In this document: piece by piece, positions 42,037-50,667 of the stretch | Numbering within the stretch: the first letter of the stretch is position 1 | Layout: every line of letters begins with the position of its first letter | Source of the DNA: an uncultured Collinsella sp. | GTDB taxonomy: Bacteria; Actinomycetota; Coriobacteriia; Coriobacteriales; Coriobacteriaceae | Direction of reading: 5' to 3' | Length of the DNA: 64,000 nt | Assembly: GCA_958350755.1 (NCBI GenBank) | Contig: CATWID010000001.1 | Span: 1 to 64,000, forward strand | Made by a program: the position numbers and the translations under genes | Notes under the pieces: model-generated | The model's input: only the letters and a program-made list of their open reading frames with translations | Databases searched by the model: none | Told to the model about the DNA's origin: nothing

Positions 42037-43017
42037 CTACTCGTCCAGGGCGGAAAGGTCGATGCCCAGCGCCTCGGCCATCTCGTCGTTCTTGACGACG
42101 ACCAAGTCCTTGCTTGAGAGGTGCTCGATAGCCATATCCTCGGGCTTAGCCTCGCCCTTCAGAATCTTGACGGCCATCTCGCCTGCGGCATAGCCCAGGT
42201 CCTCATAGTTGATGGAGAGGGTGAACAGGCCGCCGGCCATGCACATGCCCTCCTCGCCGGTCACGAAGGGGAGCTTATTCTCCTTGCAGATCTGGCCGAC
42301 CTGCGAAGCGCCCGCGGCGATGGTGTTGTCAGTGGGGGAGTACAGCGCGTCGACCTTGCCCACGGCGGATTCGACGACGGACTGGATCTCGTTGGAGCTC
42401 GAGACGGTGAAGTCAGTGTACTCCAGGCCCAGCTTGTCGAGCTCCTTCTTGGCGGCCTTGATCTGGACGTCGGAGTTGGACTCGGCGGTGCAGTAGAGCA
42501 GGCCGACTTTCTTTACTTCGGGCAAGACCTTCTGCATCATCTCGAGCTGCTCGGCGACCGGGGTGAGGTCGGAGGCGCCGGTGACGTTGGTGCCGGGCTT
42601 GTCGTTGTCCTGGACTAGGCCCGAGGCGGCGTAGTCGGTGATGGCGCAGCCCACGATGGGGATGTCGGCCGTGGCGCCGGCGGCGGCCTGCGCGGCAGGC
42701 GTGGCGATGGCGTAGATCAGGTCGACGTTGTCGCCCACGAACTTGTCGGCGATGGACTTACACGTGGACTGGTCGTTCTGGGCGTTCTTCTGGTCGATCT
42801 TGACCTTAAGGCCGCTCTTCTTGATGGCCTTGACAAAGCCGTCGTTGGCGGCGTCGAGTGCGGAGTGCTCGGTGAGCTGCAGAACGCCGATGGTGTAGTC
42901 GGAACCGGCGGCTGCAGAGCCGGAACCAGAGTTGCCGCCGCATCCGGCAAGCGGGGCCAGTGCGAGCAGACCGGCGGAGACCAGAAGGCTCCTGCGGCTG
43001 ATGGTGATATCGTTCAT
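42037..43017 (-). CDS. ABC transporter solute-binding lipoprotein (TrpX-like), twin-arginine signal
   Basis: The 326-aa extracellular receptor of the importer. The signal reads ISRRSLLVSAGLLALAPLAGCGG: a twin-arginine motif (SRRSLL), a hydrophobic segment, and a lipobox LAGC with Cys26. The mature part is an ABC_sub_bind (PF04392-type) protein (YTIGVLQLTEHSALDAANDGFVKAIKKSG, VDLIYAIATPAAQAAAGAT, VDALYSPTDNTIAAG). The start at 43017 follows gggggtaaagac. TatA is encoded at 9563-9838. The substrate is unproven. Confidence 0.88.
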   Translation of the reverse strand: MNDITISRRSLLVSAGLLALAPLAGCGGNSGSGSAAAGSDYTIGVLQLTEHSALDAANDGFVKAIKKSGLKVKIDQKNAQNDQSTCKSIADKFVGDNVDLIYAIATPAAQAAAGATADIPIVGCAITDYAASGLVQDNDKPGTNVTGASDLTPVAEQLEMMQKVLPEVKKVGLLYCTAESNSDVQIKAAKKELDKLGLEYTDFTVSSSNEIQSVVESAVGKVDALYSPTDNTIAAGASQVGQICKENKLPFVTGEEGMCMAGGLFTLSINYEDLGYAAGEMAVKILKGEAKPEDMAIEHLSSKDLVVVKNDEMAEALGIDLSALDE

Positions 43018-43175
43018 GTCTTTACCCCCAGTAAAAATGGCTGGAAACACTGCACTTGGACAAAGTGCAAGTGGAACTATAGTAGCGCGGATGTCCATTT
43101 TTACAATAATCTGGCGGGTTTTTTAATACAGAATCGGATGGGCGGTACGGGTAGTCGAATGGACGGCGGAGGATC

Positions 43176-43961
43176 TTATGCGGCGGAGGCGGCGTCGTCC
43201 TCGTCGAGGGCGGCGAAGAGCTTCTTGCCGTCAAGGAGACGCGTGGTGACGTTTCTCATGCGGCCGATCTCTACGGTACGCAGCGTGTCATCGGCGCCTC
43301 GGGCGTCATAGACCGTTCCCAGCAAATACGAGATGCCGTCTCGTTGCTTGATGGCAAAGGGGCGGAGCGTCATCCGTGCTACTTCGGTTTCGCCACGTGT
43401 CGTGACGCTCGAAATATCAAAGCCCACCGTGGTTCCGTGGTCGATGGCTTGCTCGATGAGCTCGCAGGTGTCGATGCGCTTGACGGGCGTGCGCGTGGCC
43501 TTGGCGGATTTGCTGCCGGCACTTGGAGCAGGCTCGGGTGCATCGAGGTAGCCGCGAACGTCGGCGCTCGCCATGGCGACCAAGTGCTGCGCCATGCTTT
43601 TTCGAATGGCGATGGGCGTAGAGCGGTTGCGCATGACCATGCCGTGGAGCCGGATGATCTCTTCGTCGGTGAGCGGGCGGGTCAAGAGCCGATACCCCAC
43701 ACCGCGTTTGTACTCAATTTCGTATCCGGCATGGCGAAGTGCGGAGATGGCAGTGTAGATGCTGCGCCGCGCCGCCGAGATGGGCATGCGGGCGGGGTCG
43801 TCGGGATGGGCGAGGCGCCGGACCAACTCATCGGAAAGCATGGCCTTGTCCTCGCCGGTGTTCTCGCTTAATAGTTGCAGGATGCGAACGGCGCGATAGG
43901 CTGCCATTGAGGCGGCGCCTCTAGTTGTGGTGTCGTAGGTTTCAACAGCGGCTTCGGTCAT
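43176..43961 (-). CDS. WYL-domain transcriptional regulator
   Basis: A 261-aa protein with an N-terminal winged-helix region (residues 20-95, RVRILQLLSENTGEDKAMLSDELVRRL and ARRSIYTAISALRHAGYEIEYKRGVGYRL) and a C-terminal WYL-like domain (residues 165-255, IEQAIDHGTTVGFDISSV, MTLRPFAIKQRDGISYLLGTVYD). The literal W-Y-L triad is not conserved (SYLLG). ATG 43961 is chosen; a GTG 9 nt upstream sits on the RBS. It is upstream of the ABC operon on the same strand, separated by a 158-nt promoter-bearing gap, so it may regulate it. Confidence 0.72.
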   Translation of the reverse strand: MTEAAVETYDTTTRGAASMAAYRAVRILQLLSENTGEDKAMLSDELVRRLAHPDDPARMPISAARRSIYTAISALRHAGYEIEYKRGVGYRLLTRPLTDEEIIRLHGMVMRNRSTPIAIRKSMAQHLVAMASADVRGYLDAPEPAPSAGSKSAKATRTPVKRIDTCELIEQAIDHGTTVGFDISSVTTRGETEVARMTLRPFAIKQRDGISYLLGTVYDARGADDTLRTVEIGRMRNVTTRLLDGKKLFAALDEDDAASAA

Positions 43962-44078
43962 GGTGCCCACGTCCTTTCCGTTTTGGGTGGCAACGGTATG
44001 GAGCCTAGGACGCTGGGTTTTCCCAGGGGCGCAGAGCGCTCTGGGCGGTCGGTAGTCGTCGGCAAACGGCGGTTCGAG

Positions 44079-44141
44079 TTTTCAACAGCCCTGCTCAACT
44101 GACCAAAAACTTGCCAAAAGCTTGACGGATGCTGTTGAAAA
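44079..44141. repeat. Inverted repeat TTTTCAACAGC upstream of the WYL gene
   Basis: TTTTCAACAGC (44079-44089) and GCTGTTGAAAA (44131-44141), perfect 11-bp arms 41 nt apart. A possible operator of the WYL gene, whose start is 118 nt away; the distal arm touches the asnS terminator. Confidence 0.5.
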
Positions 44142-44168
44142 AAGCGCCCCTCGGCTTGCCGAGAGGCG
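44137..44168 (-). terminator. Terminator of asnS
   Basis: Minus strand: GCCTCTCGGC-aa-GCCGAGGGGC followed by GCTTTTTTC. Confidence 0.8.
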
Positions 44169-44210
44169 ATGACGCGATGTGCTGTAACGCGCTGGGAGGT
44201 GCTGTGGCGA

Positions 44211-45614
44211 TTAGAAGTCGGCGTTGCCCACGGTGCGCGGGTGCGGCAGGACGTCGCGGATGTTGCCCACGCCGGTCAGATACATAACCAGGCGCTCGAA
44301 GCCCAAGCCATAGCCGGCGTGCTTGCAGGAACCGTAGCGGCGCAGGTCCAGATAGTACTTGTACTGCTCGGGATTCATACCCAGGTCCTTGATGCGGGCC
44401 TCGAGCAGATCCAGGCGCTCCTCGCGCTGGGAGCCGCCGATTATCTCGCCGATGCCCGGCACCAAGCAGTCGGCGGCGGCGACGGTCTTGCCGTCCTCGT
44501 TCATGCGCATGTAGAACGCCTTGATCTCGGCCGGGTAGTCGGTCACAAAAGTCGGTCGCTTAAAGTGCTCCTCGGTCAGGAAGCGCTCGTGCTCGGTCTG
44601 CAGGTCGATGCCCCAGCTCACGGGATAGTCAAACTTGTGACCGGCGGCGACGGCCTGCTCCAGGATCTCGACGGCCTCGGTGTAGGTAACGCGGGCAAAG
44701 TCGGAGTTTGCCACGTGGTCCAGGCGCTCGATCAGACCCTTGTCCACAAACTTGTTGAGCATGTTGAGCTCGTCGGGGCAGGTGGCCATAACGTCCTTAA
44801 GGACGTACTTGAGCATGGCCTCGGCGTTATCCATGTAATCGTTCAGATCGGCAAAGGCCATCTCGGGCTCGATCATCCAAAACTCGGCGGCGTGGCGCGT
44901 GGTGTTGGAGTTTTCGGCGCGGAAGGTGGGGCCAAAGGTATACACGTCGCCAAAGGCCATGGCAAAGTTCTCGGCATTGAGCTGGCCGGACACGGTGAGG
45001 CTCGCATGCTTGCCAAAGAAGTCCTGGCTCCAGTCGACCTCGCCGGACTCGGTGAGGGGCGGATTTTTGGGGTCGAGCGTGGTCACGCGGAACATCTCGC
45101 CGGCGCCCTCGCAGTCACTCGTGGTGATGATGGGGGTGTTGACGTAGACAAAGCCCTGCTCCTGGAAGAAGCGGTGGATGGCGGCAGCCGCGACAGAGCG
45201 GATGCGGAACACGGCGCGGAACAGGTTGGTGCGCGGGCGCAGGTGCTGCTGGGTGCGCAGGAACTCGACGGTCGCGCGCTTCTTCTGCAGCGGGTAATCC
45301 GGGGCGCTGACACCCTCGACCTCGATGGAAGTGGCAGAAAGCTCGAAAGGCTGGGGCGCATCGGGGGTCAGCTTGACGGTGCCGGTGCAAATGAGCGCGG
45401 CCGAGACGTTTTGGTGGGCGATCTCGTCGTAGTTGTCGAGTGCCTCGCGGTTCATGACGACCTGCAGGTCGCGGAAGCAGCTGCCGTCGTTGAGCGTAAC
45501 AAAGCCAAAGTTCTTCATGTCGCGGACGGACTTGACCCAGCCGGCGACGGTGACAGTCTGGCCACCGAGCGACTCGGCGTCGGCGTAGAGCTGCGCGATT
45601 TTGGTGCGGTTCAC
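44211..45614 (-). CDS. asnS: Asparaginyl-tRNA synthetase
   Basis: AsnRS charges tRNA-Asn. The 467-aa class IIb enzyme has the OB-fold ([25 protein letters not shown]), motif 1/2 regions ([56 protein letters not shown]) and motif 3 ([13 protein letters not shown]). It starts with GTG at 45614 behind gggagga; the longer in-frame reading upstream runs through the intergenic region and is rejected. Confidence 0.95.
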   Translation of the reverse strand: MNRTKIAQLYADAESLGGQTVTVAGWVKSVRDMKNFGFVTLNDGSCFRDLQVVMNREALDNYDEIAHQNVSAALICTGTVKLTPDAPQPFELSATSIEVEGVSAPDYPLQKKRATVEFLRTQQHLRPRTNLFRAVFRIRSVAAAAIHRFFQEQGFVYVNTPIITTSDCEGAGEMFRVTTLDPKNPPLTESGEVDWSQDFFGKHASLTVSGQLNAENFAMAFGDVYTFGPTFRAENSNTTRHAAEFWMIEPEMAFADLNDYMDNAEAMLKYVLKDVMATCPDELNMLNKFVDKGLIERLDHVANSDFARVTYTEAVEILEQAVAAGHKFDYPVSWGIDLQTEHERFLTEEHFKRPTFVTDYPAEIKAFYMRMNEDGKTVAAADCLVPGIGEIIGGSQREERLDLLEARIKDLGMNPEQYKYYLDLRRYGSCKHAGYGLGFERLVMYLTGVGNIRDVLPHPRTVGNADF

Positions 45615-45715
45615 GTATCCTCCCATAGCGGTTGAATGATAGTTATCCATACAGTTCGATATTCTAGCAGCTCGGCTCATTTGGGCTATACAGATAAGGC
45701 ATTGGCGGGATGGTT

Positions 45716-45758
45716 TTTCAAACGAAAAGCGCCCGCGGCCAAATGGTCGCGGGCGCTT
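45716..45758 (-). terminator. Terminator of the IIA-Glc gene
   Basis: AAGCGCCCGCG (45727-45737) and CGCGGGCGCTT (45748-45758); minus-strand tail TTTTCGTTTG. Confidence 0.85.
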
Positions 45759-45795
45759 GACGAGGTGCCTTTTGGCTGTGTGGCGCGGGGCCTTG

Positions 45796-46359
45796 CTACT
45801 TGGTCTTGGCAACCAATAGCGGATCGCCGAGCTTGACGAGCGGATTGCCGCCGATAAGCGTGCCAGACTCGCCGACGTGGTCGGTGCTCTTGAGGCGGTC
45901 GAGCTCGGAGACGATGACGGTCACGATGTCCTCGTGGCCGGCGGCCTTAATGGCGTCGCGGTCGAAGCTGATGAGCGGCTGGCCGGCCTTGACCTCATCG
46001 CCCATCTCAACAAAGCGGGCAAAACCCTTGCCGTTCATTTCCACGGTGCCCAGACCAACATGGATGAACACGCGAAGACCGTCCTCGGTAATCATGCCGA
46101 TGGAGTGGTTGGTGACGGTGGTGGCGCCGATGCGGCCGTTGGCGGGCGCATAGATGGTGCCGGTAATGGGCTCGATGCCATAGCCCTGGCCAAGCATGCC
46201 CGAGGCGATCGTCTCGTCGGGAACCTCGTCCAGGTTGACGAGCACGCCGTTGACGGGGGCATAGATGACGCCTTCGCGGGTGGCGAAGCTTGCTGCGGGC
46301 GGAACGGACGCCTCGCCGGTCGAGGTGAAGGTGGACTTAAGCGAATCGAGCAGACCCAT
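45796..46359 (-). CDS. crr: PTS glucose-type IIA component
   Basis: A free-standing IIA-Glc protein (187 aa), the soluble phosphocarrier between HPr and IIB domains. The family core is present: [33 protein letters not shown], the first His in TNHSIGM and the phosphorylated His in [17 protein letters not shown]. The start follows ttggaggcaact. The two PTS permeases of the window (27693-29093 and 50668-52332) have no IIA domain, so this protein may serve both (inference). Confidence 0.9.
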   Translation of the reverse strand: MGLLDSLKSTFTSTGEASVPPAASFATREGVIYAPVNGVLVNLDEVPDETIASGMLGQGYGIEPITGTIYAPANGRIGATTVTNHSIGMITEDGLRVFIHVGLGTVEMNGKGFARFVEMGDEVKAGQPLISFDRDAIKAAGHEDIVTVIVSELDRLKSTDHVGESGTLIGGNPLVKLGDPLLVAKTK

Positions 46360-46603
46360 AGTTGCCTCCAACTTAAATAGGCGCATATCGCGCGTTTGGT
46401 TTGCCGGAAACGTTTCATATCTGTTTCGCGGCTTGGTCAACACCCCCTATTCTACGCTGCTCAGCGATACCTCTGAGCTGGGATTATGTGATATATCAGT
46501 TGAAGGGAAACTTATTGCTGGCGTGTTTCTGCGTCACGGGTTCAAGTGGGGTACGCTTGAAGGCGAAAAACAATGGCGCTTAATTTGCGCGAAGGGAGCA
46601 CAT

Positions 46604-47503
46604 ATGATTGTCGAGAACCATGCGCTGTGGGGCGAGGAGCCGACCGAGGAATATCCGGCAACGTTTACGTATTTGGGTGCCGAGCCGCTGCCCGATAAAC
46701 CGAATGGCCGCCGCCCTGCCGTGATTATCTGCGGCGGAGGTGCGTTTACGCATATCGCTCCGCATGAGCAGGATCCCGTGGCGTTTGCGTTTTTGGATCA
46801 CGGTTACCAGGCCTTTGTGCTCAACTATGTCACGAGCTCTACGGGTGACGTGAGCTTTCCGCACCCCCAGGCAGATCTTGCCAAGATGGTCACCACGGTG
46901 CGTGCGAATGCCGACGAGTGGCATGTCGATCCCAAGCGCGTGTGCGTCGTGGGGTTCTCGGCGGGCGGCATGATCTGCGCTTCGCTGGCAACGCAATGGA
47001 AGGCTGGTCCCTTCGCGGGCCTGGCAGGGGCGCGTCCGGACGACATTCGTCCCGATGCCGTGGTGCTGGGCTATCCGCTGCTCGACTTTGCCTATGTGCG
47101 CGACATGCAGACGCGCGACCCGCGCATCGACCTGCGCGTGCCAAAGACGGGCGGCAAGACGGGGCGCGATCTGCTCAACGACTACCTGTCGATGGTGACG
47201 GGTGGCGAGGCAACTGACGAGCATTTGGCCGATATCTGCCCCACCACACATGTTTCGCGTCAGATGCCGCCAACCTTTGTGTGGGGCGTGTCCGACGACA
47301 AGACGGCGCCGATCGCGCAGGTCTACCCGTTTGCGCAGCGCATGGCCGAGGAGGGCGTCGCTTGCGAGATGCACGTCTTTGACCAGGGTGGCCACGGCCT
47401 TTCGCTCGGCAACGCCAATACCGCGGTCGACAACGAGGACAAGCAGGTTTCCGTCCGTCCCTGGATCCGCCTGGCCTTCCGCTTCCTGGAACGCCATATG
47501 TAA
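46604..47503 (+). CDS. Alpha/beta-hydrolase esterase
   Basis: A 299-aa alpha/beta hydrolase of the acetyl-esterase (BD-FAE/Aes-like) type. PAVIICGGGAFTHIAPHEQDPVAF contains the oxyanion GGG; the nucleophile Ser is in VVGFSAGGMICASL (about residue 119) and the catalytic His in DQGGHGLSLG near residue 266. The likely substrate is an acetylated carbohydrate or small ester, but this is not shown. ATG 46604 follows aagggag; the frame stays open upstream into crr but lacks another RBS. Confidence 0.8.
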   Translation: MIVENHALWGEEPTEEYPATFTYLGAEPLPDKPNGRRPAVIICGGGAFTHIAPHEQDPVAFAFLDHGYQAFVLNYVTSSTGDVSFPHPQADLAKMVTTVRANADEWHVDPKRVCVVGFSAGGMICASLATQWKAGPFAGLAGARPDDIRPDAVVLGYPLLDFAYVRDMQTRDPRIDLRVPKTGGKTGRDLLNDYLSMVTGGEATDEHLADICPTTHVSRQMPPTFVWGVSDDKTAPIAQVYPFAQRMAEEGVACEMHVFDQGGHGLSLGNANTAVDNEDKQVSVRPWIRLAFRFLERHM

Positions 47504-47550
47504 AAGTAGACTACTTGCCCGTTTCAAAAAGTCTGCTTAGAGGAGGAGCC

Positions 47551-47871
47551 ATGCTTGAGGGTACGTATGTGGTTTTGGCCCAGACGCCGGTGGGGAGCAA
47601 GCGCGGCGAGGTGACGTTTTCACATGGGGTGAACGGCGCGCTCAGGGCAGTACTAAACGTCAGGGGTCTCAATATCGCTCTCTCGGGTGCCCGCGCTGAG
47701 TGCGATTTCTTTGAGCTCTCGGGTACTATCTCCCACGTCTTGATGGGCAAGGCGCCCTTTACATGCACGGGGTCGGTTGAGGGTGATCGACTCACTGCTA
47801 CCGCGCGGTCGGGTTCCATTTCGATCTCGCTGAGCGGTATGCGCAAAGAGCTTTCGGGGCGCACCGCATAA
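47551..47871 (+). CDS. Small conserved-looking protein of unknown function
   Basis: A 106-aa protein not recognised. It is mostly beta-strand-like with alternating hydrophobic residues (LEGTYVVLAQTPVGSKRGEVTFSHG, LSGTISHVLMGKAPFTCTGSVEGDRLTATARSG), no signal peptide and no Cys motif. A strong RBS (gaggaggag) and typical codon use support translation. It sits between an esterase gene and the feoAB fusion. Confidence 0.65.
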   Translation: MLEGTYVVLAQTPVGSKRGEVTFSHGVNGALRAVLNVRGLNIALSGARAECDFFELSGTISHVLMGKAPFTCTGSVEGDRLTATARSGSISISLSGMRKELSGRTA

Positions 47872-47992
47872 AGTTTGCGCAGGTAAACATCGGTATTTGA
47901 CTTTATATAATAGTTCAGAGCGCTATCATTTGTCGTTACGAGTTGGTTAGCCCCGGTAAACGGTTAACCGCGTCTAACGAAAGGATGAGCGC

Positions 47993-50353
47993 GTGAAGCT
48001 CGATACACTCGAGATTGGAAAGGACGCCGTTGTCGCATCGGTGGCATCGGACGATCAGGCACTCCGACAGCATATTTTGGACATGGGCCTAACGCCGGGC
48101 ACCGAAGTCACCATGATGAAGTACGCTCCTATGGGCGACCCGCTCGAGATTCGCCTGCGTGGCTACGAGTTGACGCTGCGCAAGGACGATGCTGCTCGCA
48201 TCGAGCTCGTGGGTGTTCACGACACAGACACGGGTCCGCGCACTAACGCCGCAATCGGCACGACGGAGCACCCGGCACTTGGCGAGGGGACGTATTCGCC
48301 CCGTGCGGCAAAAACGGCCGTGCCCGAGGGTGCGCCGCTGCATTTCGCCCTCGCCGGCAACCAAAACTGCGGTAAGACCACGCTGTTCAACCAGCTTACG
48401 GGCTCCAACCAACATGTCGGTAACTTTCCCGGCGTGACGGTCGACCGCAAGGACGGCACCATCCGTAACCATCCCGAGGCAAGCGTTACCGACCTGCCCG
48501 GCATCTATTCGCTGTCTCCGTACACGGGCGAAGAGATCGTCAGTCGCCAATTTATCCTGGACGAAAACCCCGACGCCATCATCGACATCATCGACGCTAC
48601 TAATATCGAGCGTAACCTGTACCTGACGCTGCAGCTTATGGAGCTCGACCGCCCCATGGTCATCGCGCTCAACATGATGGACGAGGTGACGGCCAACGGC
48701 GGCGCCGTGGACGTCAACCTGCTCGAGAGCCTGTTGGGCGTGCCTGTTGTCCCCATTAGCGCTGCCCGCAACGAGGGTATCGGCGAGCTGGTGGAACACG
48801 CTCTGCACGTGGCGCGGTTCCGCGAGCGCCCCGGTCGCCTGGACTTCTGTGCGCCCGATGGCTCGGACGGCGGTGCACTGCATCGCTGCATCCACGGTAT
48901 TGCCAACCTGATCGAGGACCATGCCGTGACGGCGCACATTCCGGTGCGTTTTGCGGCGACCAAGCTGGTTGAAGGCGACGAGCTGGTGACCGAGGCGCTT
49001 CACTTGGATCGCAATGAGCTCGACGCTATCGAGCACATCATTACCCAGATGGAGGGCGAAGCCGGCACCGACCGTCTGTCCGCGCTGGCCGATATGCGCT
49101 TTAGCTTTATCGGCGACGTGTGCGGGCGTTGCGTCGTCAAGCCGCACGAGAGCCGCGAGCACGTGCGCTCCGTCAAGATCGACCGCATCCTGACGGGTCG
49201 CTACACAGCCATTCCGGCGTTTCTGGTGATCATGGGCCTCGTCTTTTGGCTGACGTTTGGCGTGATCGGCGCGGCGTTGCAGGGACTCATGGAGGACGGC
49301 ATCGCTGCCATCATCGCCTCGGCCGATGCGGGCCTCAAGGCGTTCGGCACCAACGACGTGGTGCGCTCGCTGGCTGTCGACGGCGTGCTTACGGGCGTGG
49401 GCAGCGTGCTGACCTTCCTGCCGATTATCGTCGTGCTCTTTTTGTTCCTTTCCATTCTGGAAGACTCCGGATACATGGCACGCGTGGCCTTTGTCATGGA
49501 TAAGGTACTGCGTCGCTTTGGCCTTTCGGGCCGCAGCTTCGTCCCCATGCTCGTCGGTTTTGGCTGCACCGTGCCGGCTATCATGTCGACCCGTACGCTC
49601 CCATCCGAGCACGACCGCAAGATGACGGTCATGCTCACGCCGTTCATGAGCTGCTCGGCCAAGTTGCCGGTCTACGGTCTGCTGTGCGGGGCGTTTTTCC
49701 CACAGGCGACGGTTCCCGCCATGGTCTCGCTCTATCTGATTGGCATTGCGATCGGTTGCATCGCGGCTTTGGTGCTCAACCGCACGGCATTTAAGGGCGA
49801 CCCGGTGCCGTTTATCATGGAGCTTCCCAATTACCGTCTGCCGAGCGTCAAGACGACGGTGATGCTGGCATGGGATAAGGCCAAGGACTTTATTACCAAG
49901 GCCTTTACCATTATCTTTGCCGCTACCGTGGTCATCTGGTTCCTTCAGACGTTCGACATTCGCTTTAATGTGGTCGCCGATCAGTCGCAAAGCCTGCTTG
50001 CGGGTCTCGGCAGCATCATCGCGCCGGCGCTGGCGCCGCTTGGGTTTGGCGATTGGCGAGCATCCACGGCGCTCGTCACCGGCCTTATCGCCAAGGAGAG
50101 TGTCATCTCGACCCTCACGGTGCTTTTGGGCGCGACCTCGCCCGCGGCACTGTCGACCATGTTTTCGCCGTTTACCGCTTACGTGTTCCTGGTCTTTACG
50201 CTGCTGTACCCGCCCTGCGTGGCGGCCATCGGTGCCGTCAAGAGCGAGCTGGGTGCGCGCTATGCCGTTGCCGTGTTCGCGTTTCAGGTGACGGTCGCCT
50301 GGATCGTGGCGTTTGTCGTGCATTCGGCGGGCATATTGTTGGGGTTGGCTTAG
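47993..50353 (+). CDS. feoB: FeoA-FeoB fusion ferrous iron transporter
   Basis: A ferrous iron uptake protein of 786 aa in the inner membrane. Residues 1-75 are a FeoA (SH3-like) domain (ILDMGLTPGTEVTMMKYAPMGDPLEIRLRGYELTLRKDDA). After a linker the FeoB GTPase begins: G1 GNQNCGKTTLFN near residue 122, G3 DLPG near residue 166, G4 NMMDE near residue 229. From about residue 405 follow the gate and membrane helices (SFVPMLVGFGCTVPAIMSTRTL, MTVMLTPFMSCSAKLPVYGLL). It starts with GTG behind gaaagga. A partly palindromic GGTTAGCC...GGTTAACC stretch at 47946-47969 could bind a DtxR-like repressor (weak). Confidence 0.93.
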   Translation: MKLDTLEIGKDAVVASVASDDQALRQHILDMGLTPGTEVTMMKYAPMGDPLEIRLRGYELTLRKDDAARIELVGVHDTDTGPRTNAAIGTTEHPALGEGTYSPRAAKTAVPEGAPLHFALAGNQNCGKTTLFNQLTGSNQHVGNFPGVTVDRKDGTIRNHPEASVTDLPGIYSLSPYTGEEIVSRQFILDENPDAIIDIIDATNIERNLYLTLQLMELDRPMVIALNMMDEVTANGGAVDVNLLESLLGVPVVPISAARNEGIGELVEHALHVARFRERPGRLDFCAPDGSDGGALHRCIHGIANLIEDHAVTAHIPVRFAATKLVEGDELVTEALHLDRNELDAIEHIITQMEGEAGTDRLSALADMRFSFIGDVCGRCVVKPHESREHVRSVKIDRILTGRYTAIPAFLVIMGLVFWLTFGVIGAALQGLMEDGIAAIIASADAGLKAFGTNDVVRSLAVDGVLTGVGSVLTFLPIIVVLFLFLSILEDSGYMARVAFVMDKVLRRFGLSGRSFVPMLVGFGCTVPAIMSTRTLPSEHDRKMTVMLTPFMSCSAKLPVYGLLCGAFFPQATVPAMVSLYLIGIAIGCIAALVLNRTAFKGDPVPFIMELPNYRLPSVKTTVMLAWDKAKDFITKAFTIIFAATVVIWFLQTFDIRFNVVADQSQSLLAGLGSIIAPALAPLGFGDWRASTALVTGLIAKESVISTLTVLLGATSPAALSTMFSPFTAYVFLVFTLLYPPCVAAIGAVKSELGARYAVAVFAFQVTVAWIVAFVVHSAGILLGLA

Positions 50354-50667
50354 GGGCGCGTTGATGCTCCGCGCTTTTGGGCGAGCAACAATTCAATAAA
50401 TATGAGCCAAAATACCGGTAATTGTCGGCCTGCGGGGACTGTCCTACGCTGCAGGTTGCCGTTCGCTGCCTATTTGCTGCCGTTTACGGATTCGTAAATA
50501 CTTGCAATCGTCGGTCGATTTAACCGCATTACGCGATGCCGATGCGCATTTTGTGTGCCCCTTTCTACAATCACTTTGTGTCTATTGCCGAACATGTCTT
50601 CCGTTTCGCCTGTGTGGGGACGTGGGGTGCAATAGTCGTTTGTGGAGGCTCATTGAGGAGGGAATTG
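50354..50667. other. Upstream region of the alpha-glucoside PTS gene
   Basis: No gene is seen. A perfect palindrome TTTACG-gatt-CGTAAA lies at 50483-50498, a candidate RpiR operator; CGTAAAT recurs upstream of the GH4/RpiR genes near 53191. A string GGGGACTGTCC (about 50436) recalls the hairpin family loop but lacks arms. Confidence 0.45.

Noticed and set aside
46265..46603. N-terminal extension of the esterase frame into the crr gene
   Set aside because: The extension overlaps crr on the other strand, has no RBS, and family homology begins after Met at 46604.
47946..47969. DtxR/IdeR box before feoB
   Set aside because: Only half-sites GGTTAG and TTAACC with wrong spacing; noted as weak in the feoB entry and not listed as a feature.
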